A program made the translations under genes and the position numbers. Shown here piece after piece: positions 58,813 to 64,000 of a DNA stretch of 64,000 nucleotides. The notes below the pieces were generated by a model. It saw only the letters and a list, made by a program, of their open reading frames with translations. It was not told the DNA's origin and searched no databases. The first letter of the stretch is position 1. The number at the start of each line of letters is the position of its first letter. The DNA lies in NCBI GenBank assembly GCA_030272585.1, contig BSYQ01000001.1, forward strand, positions 5,208,001-5,272,000, read 5' to 3'. The stretch comes from Bryopsis sp. KO-2023 (lineage: Eukaryota; Chlorophyta; Ulvophyceae; Bryopsidales; Bryopsidaceae).

Positions 58813-59049
58813 ATGGCCAAGGCCGTCGGGTTGCTGCTGGTTGTAATATCCGCGGTGTCAGCGTGGTTGACGAAGGAAGGCAGTGCCGCATCCTCTCGGC
58901 GTTTGGTGTGGAAAGAAGAGCTGAGGTGGGGAACGGTCTATTCGCTGATCTCCTTAGCTCCGGCGAAGCGTTATTCCACCGGACGCCTCTATCTACAGTG
59001 TAAACTTTATCGACACAAAAAGGTGTGCTGTGGGGCAGCCCCGGCATGA
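58813..59049 (+). CDS. Possible signal-peptide exon of the membrane-protein gene
   Basis: An ATG at 58813 opens a hydrophobic start (MAKAVGLLLVVISAVSAWL) that fits a signal peptide, in a locally GC-rich stretch typical of a 5' exon. A donor at AAAAAG/GTGTGC near 59022 is possible. It may be the first exon of the gene whose last three exons are at 59483-60592. The intervening exons could not be joined with confidence, and other frames in the same stretch are also open. Confidence 0.3.
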   Translation: MAKAVGLLLVVISAVSAWLTKEGSAASSRRLVWKEELRWGTVYSLISLAPAKRYSTGRLYLQCKLYRHKKVCCGAAPA

Positions 59050-59482
59050 CGACCTGTGACGACGTGGGTCATGATCTGGAAAACGTAGAAAAGCTGCTCT
59101 GGGGAGTCTTGTTGCGGGTGCACAGATCAGATCCGCTCTTGTCGCTTCAGGAAGTGCGTTCCAGATCGCTTCGTAACGCCAACGGGAACAAAAACACCAA
59201 AGTCGTCGCCGAAATAAAAAGCTTCGGGGTCGCGTTTTCCTTTTTTTTTTTTTTTCGGTGCCCTGCGTAACGGTCCGTCGGTCATGGTGACGCTTGTTTT
59301 CCCAGTGATCGGCGGAGTGGGGCGAAACCTGGACAAATAATTTCCTTGCAGCTGCAATCTACTGGAGGGAATCCTGTTCCCTGAAACACAGAGGCATGCA
59401 TGTATCTATTTATGGATGCATTCATCTTTGTTCTGCATGACTGACATTTTGATTGATATTTTGATATGTTGATTTTTTGCAG

Positions 59483-60592
59483 TGCTGATCTGAGGCAAAA
59501 TGGACGAGGAATATTGCAACAAGTGGGGGATTTGGATGGGGAGTGGGAACCGGTTTCTTTTCCGGTGAGTTAAATATCAGGGCTGAGGAGTTCTTGAGAA
59601 AAAAAAAACGAAAACACCTTGAGAAAAAAACGAACACACCTTGAGAAAAAAAACGAAAACACCAAGTAGGCCCAAAAAAAAAGCAGATTACTGAAACCAC
59701 CACCACCTGGTATTTCTATTTCTTTTTTCTTTTGTTTGGGGGGGACTGTCACTTCACTTTTGGTCCATTTTGAAAAACTGTAATATTTTTTGTGGTGACT
59801 TTTTTTTTTGGGGGGGGGGGGGTCTCTGTTGCAACAGCATGGGAAAGGGACCAGAACAGCATTTTATTTAGACGAGAAAACCCAGGAAAATACGCGCAAG
59901 GCATCCGTTTTTTTTAAATTCAAAACAATCAATTTTAAATTTCGAAAAAAATAATAATTGGAGATTTTTGCCCAGGTGCTGGAAGAAGCGAATGCCCAGA
60001 GCCCATCAGCTGCAGTAAATGAAATAGCAGTTGCGCCAGAAGAACAGCTGATTTCACCTCAGTAAGAATTTGGAAGGGTTTTTTTATTTATTTGTCTTTC
60101 ACAAGAAAAAAAAAAAAGCGATACAGAGTTACTGTAATCTTCTATTCGTCCACACTTTAACAACCATTTTTCCCTTTTTTCTTCGTGTTTTTTTTTTCGA
60201 AATCTTGCTCATCTTTCCCATTTTTTTTGTTTTGTTTTTTTTTCTTCATCAAATTTGTGATTTTGTTTTTTTGTCCTGGTAAGGAGCAACTTCACTGAAT
60301 GTGTGCTTTTTTAACCTTTTTTTTTCCTTCTAGGAACGAAATTGGTCTGGAAAATGCAACCGTGAACGCGTCCCAAAACAGCAGCATGGCGACAGCGGTG
60401 CCAAACGAAAATCGAACTATTGAAACAGAAATCGTTCCGATGCTAACCAACATCGGTCCAAGAAGAAAACCTATACATCAAGAAGACGGTCTGAGCTCCA
60501 TCATATTGGTGATGATCGCCGTTGCAGCCGTGGCTGTGGGGTTGTTCCTGGGCGGGGTCTGGGGACTGTTTTATTTGAAAAAACTGTCATGA
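59483..60592 (+). CDS. Single-pass membrane protein, 3' exons
   Basis: Exons 59483-59564, 59976-60061 and 60334-60592 join in matching phase. The encoded part has acidic, polar sequence with several N-glycosylation sequons (NAT, NAS, NSS, NRT), then a membrane helix of about 23 residues (IILVMIAVAAVAVGLFLGGV) and a very short tail ending KKLS. The topology is type I if the upstream signal peptide belongs to it, otherwise tail-anchored. The first exon listed enters in phase 2, so upstream coding exists. No family is recognised. Confidence 0.6.
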
Positions 60593-63500
60593 CAGGTAGT
60601 CTGCAGCCCCAACACCAACCCCCCCACACACAGGTAGACATGTGGTTTTTGCGCACACGAAAAAAAAAGAAAAGAAAGAGAAAAGTAGAGTGGGATGAAA
60701 AAAACGAGGTATTTTTTTTTTGGGGGGGGGGGAGAGGGGGGGGAAGAGCTGGGTTTGAGTTTTAAAAAAAGGGGATGGAGGAGGTGAACGGATGGAAAAG
60801 AGAAATTTCGTTGAAAATTTTTGTGGTGGTTTGGTTTCTTTCTTTTCTTTTTTTGCACCACCCAACCACCCCCCTTTTAATTTCCTACATATCTTTTTAT
60901 CTTTTCTTGGATTCCCTCATTCGCATGCTTTTTTTTGTCATCATTGTTTTTGAGTTAGTAGTATTTTTTTCTTTTTTCATATTTTATTTTCACCCCTCTC
61001 TTGCGATGGGCAGCACTGGAAGACAAACAGATTAGCCAGCAAAAAAAAGAAGAAGAAAAAAGCAAGCTTTTGGGCATCAGATTTCCCACCACACAGGTGT
61101 AAAAATATAATTGTTTTCATAGATTGTTTTTTTGGATTGCGGCGGGGAGGGGGCGAGTTGGGGTTGGGGTTTTTTTGGGTTTTTTTTTTTTTTTTTTTTG
61201 GGGGGGGGGTGGAATCTAGGAACTGATTGATGAATTTTTATTATTTTTCTTGCCTCCAAAATTCTGTTCAAGTAAATCGACCAACAACTGCTTTGCTCTT
61301 TTGGAATAAAAAAAACCAAAAAAAAAAAGAGATAGCCCAAAGGAAAACTTTAGCTTCAAGATAACGAAAAAGAAAAAGGGGTAAGGGAAATTTTGTTTTG
61401 TCTGGTGATTCCGATTTTTTTTTTCCCTTTTTATTTTGGGGGGGTGGGGAAAACAGATGCCCGCTGATGATGATGAATTAGAAGACAGGGAAGAAAAGAT
61501 AGGGTGCAAAAAGAAAGAAAAGAAAGGGGTTTTAAAAAAAAGGAAAATATGTGATTTGCTTCATTTTGATGCTTTTTTTTCTCGTTTGGGTATGGGGGGG
61601 GGATGGGGTGAAGAGTCTCTCAGAAAAAAAAAAACCCAAAAAGACTCGTCACTGTCAAAAAAAAAACAAAAACAGATGTATCATTTTTTCTTCTTAAAAA
61701 TGGATGGCAGGAATTCTCGAAGAAGAATTTCGGTGCATATCGCATTTCATTGGGTTTTCTTTTTGTTAATGCTCCACAGCAACAGCCTCCCTCTTTCTTC
61801 AACAGACAGAAGAAAGAAAAAGGGGGAAAAAAATATGAGGGAAAAAAGAGTTCTGGGGAAAATTCAATCAAAACGGGCTCTTGGCTTCTTTTTTTTTAAA
61901 TGTGACTTGGCCCTGGCATGTTTTTTTTTGTTTTTCTTTTTGTGTCAGCTGATGTTTTTTCCATGGCTGTTCTCTTTTTCTGTTTTTTTTTTTTTTTGAA
62001 TCACGTTCTCCAGGGGGGTATACGAAGATGAAAAAAAAAGGGGGGTTGTGAAAAGAGGGACAGGGACAGGAAACGAAAACGGATGGAAAAAAAAAAGAAA
62101 AAAAAAAAGAAATGGAAAATTGAAAACGTAAGTAGCAGCAGCAGGTATTCGGGTTGGCATGCCAAAATCTTCAGATCTTCCTCTAGATGTGAATTACTCC
62201 TCTTTTTTTTTTTTTTTTGTTCCGGAAATTTTCGGAGCCCCTCTCCAAAGGATTCAAGAATTACGCAGCTTTCCACACCCAAATTTTGAAGTTTATGCAG
62301 TCAATTGACGGTTCTGGTCTTCAGATGTCAGCTTGCCATTTCTATTTTATTGCATGCAAATTGTGCTGTATTTCGTATGTACGTTGTGAATATGCCGTCC
62401 ACCCCACCAAAATTTATCCAGCGAAATGGGGACCAGTGGTGATTGCATTTGTTGGGTTTGTGGAAAGGAGGTAGAGAGGAAAGAAAAGGAGAAGTGGAGC
62501 GAAAAAAGGGAAAAAAAGAGGAAAAAAGGGAAAGAAAAAAAAGAAACTGAGTCCTAGAAAGGGGAGGGTGGAAGCATGCGAAACGAAGTTTTATCCTTTC
62601 TCTGGGCGGGGGGTTGGTGGTTTGACCTTGGTGGTTTTTCTTACGTTCGACTGTTTTTGTTTTTGTTTTTTGGGGGGGGGCTGGTCTGGAACAGGATTAC
62701 GTAATCGAGCAATGGGTTGTATGCAATAGCTTCTGAAAATTCCTCTTTCTGAAAACTGGATGTGCTGAAAAAATTGACGATGGTCTTTCTCAGAGGAGGG
62801 AGATATCTGTGATTTGATTAGTAATTTTGTTCGCTGGAATTATGAGTGGTAGGGGGGGGGAAGGGCTTTTTTTTTCGTTTTTTTTGTTCATTCAAGCCAG
62901 CCAACGTCAAGCAACAAACGAGGAGAAAAAGGAAGCAAGAATATATGTATTTGTCTATACAGAGACCCTTTGATGATTTCAGGATACGATTTCAATGTAA
63001 GCTCATGATTTTTTTTAATTGGGTCAGAACGTGCAAGCGATTGAATCTTCTTCGTGCCATTCGAAAAAAAAAGGAGCAAAAAAACAGGAGGAGGAAGGGG
63101 GGGAAAGGGTTGTGCCGAAAGAGAGAAATCAGATTAGCATGCATGCCCCTTGTGTCCATTACTGCAGAATTCTTCATCCAAATTTCAACTGCAAAAAAAA
63201 CGGTTTTCAAGCATTTGATTCGATTTCGGTTCTGTTACTGGGTAATTATCATCTTTTTCAAGGGTCGGGTTGGGTTGGGTTACAACTTCACCTTCTTTCC
63301 CAAAAAAACTCCAATTCATCTTTTTCGTCCCTTTTTTGGAACTCTTAACCACCATCTTGTTACAGATATTTCTTGATTTGCAAAATCACCATTTCTTCAG
63401 AACCACCACTCCTGGCCCGAAACCACACAACAGAAATCCAGCCATCCCCCCTCTCGAATACAAAATGAATTTGATAAGCCTGATTATTCTTATTTCCCAG

Positions 63501-63791
63501 TTGACACAGTCCGCACCCCTTTCCTTTCCCCTCAACCCTTGAATATCCACACAAAAAAAACTAGACATGGCGATCTTCAGCGAAATTTTCCCATCCGTTT
63601 TCAGATGATGATGCCCCTTCCTCGTGTGTTCTTTTTTTTTCATTTCGAATTTTATCGAACTATATATCCTTCATTGTTTTTGTTTTTTGAAACATTCTAA
63701 TGATACAAAACAAAATCAAAATCTAGCGTTGCTCATCACTCAAACTTGATTTGGACCACAAATTAAAAAAAGAAAATCGGAACAAAAAAGG
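60593..63791. other. Low-complexity tail region, no supported gene
   Basis: Long runs of T, A and G (for example near 60712, 61182 and 62080) and purine-rich tracts dominate. Several frames are open by chance but show no domain or balanced composition. Confidence 0.5.
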
Positions 63792-63908
63792 TCATACATC
63801 CAGCTTCCCTCCAAAACTCCAACTCAGAAATTTATGAAGCTGTCGACTTCCCATGAACTTCTTTTTCTGCAGCTTCACTGTGTCCGGATAAAGGCTGTTG
63901 TAATGAAT
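63792..63908 (-). CDS. Last exon of a minus-strand gene leaving the window
   Basis: After an acceptor (TTTCAG) read on the minus strand, 38 residues run to a stop at 63792: IHYNSLYPDTVKLQKKKF, then SRQLHKFLSWSFGGKLDV. The composition is protein-like and basic, quite unlike the homopolymer frames around it. The rest of the gene lies beyond 64000. The family is unknown. Confidence 0.5.
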   Translation of the reverse strand: MHYNSLYPDTVKLQKKKFMGSRQLHKFLSWSFGGKLDV

Positions 63909-64000
63909 CTGAAATTTCGATTCCAAAAAACACAGAAAAAAATAAAAAAAAAAATGGCACATTACAAAAAAAAGTCAAATAAATAAATCATGTATTTTAA

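Noticed and set aside
58412-59003. Overlapping open frames in the GC-rich stretch before the membrane-protein gene
   Set aside because: At least three frames are open because of high GC. Only the one with a signal-like start was kept, at low confidence.
62000-62290. Basic, Ser-rich frames near 62.1 kb
   Set aside because: They are translations of A and T homopolymer runs with no splice-supported partners.

Overview
This window is nuclear DNA of an intron-rich eukaryote, most likely a photosynthetic protist (alga). Host genes are split by many short introns with T-rich 3' ends. Almost all introns are GT-AG and two look GC-AG. A plastid link is suggested by a NYC1/NOL-type chlorophyll b reductase homologue with an S/R-rich leader and by a glutathione reductase of the plant/cyanobacterial CVIRGC type. 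The sequence alone does not name the species.

Layout. (1) 1-15.2 kb is a nest of mobile elements: a decayed MULE-like fragment, a whole-looking and very young Ty3/Gypsy chromovirus (1942-8007, LTRs identical by eye, TSD TCACA) carrying a Dam-like methyltransferase domain, and a reverse-strand DIRS-like relic. The relic was hit by a short non-autonomous LTR element (8921-11369, TSD CCTTG) and by small hAT-like elements with 8-bp TSDs whose interiors are built almost wholly from one repeated short word. (2) 16.8-23.8 kb is a tandem segmental duplication on the minus strand, each copy with ankyrin-type exons behind a signal peptide and then PAN/apple-type exons. A stray copy of one exon of the downstream RRM gene sits between the copies. 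(3) 24.7-27.4 kb looks like one 2.7-kb DNA element with arrays of the TTACAAGCTTGTAA palindrome at both ends. (4) 27.5-60.6 kb is the gene-rich part: RRM protein (+), ARM-like helical protein (+), NYC1/NOL-like SDR (+), glutathione reductase ending in AKL (+), JmjC/cupin oxygenase (-), IMP dehydrogenase (+), an Alba protein with an RGG tail (+), and a single-pass membrane protein (+). (5) 60.6-63.8 kb is low-complexity DNA, then the last exon of a minus-strand gene that leaves the window.

For six genes the exon chains were derived by hand and keep frame and phase throughout: ARM-like 548 aa, NYC1/NOL-like 356 aa, GR 485 aa, JmjC 558 aa, IMPDH 519 aa and Alba 345 aa. The RRM chain (262 aa) keeps frame but has one undecided intron. 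The genes do not form an obvious pathway. JmjC and IMPDH are divergent over about 340 bp, and GR and JmjC are convergent.

The most unusual signal is the set of 'one-word' elements: CTGTGC, CCGTAAC, CTTGTAA, GATCGG and probably GGACC blocks. Two families have clean hAT-type ends (CAG...CTG) and 8-bp target duplications. A reasonable reading is that each word is the subterminal binding site of its own transposase and that these short elements are little more than arrays of such sites.
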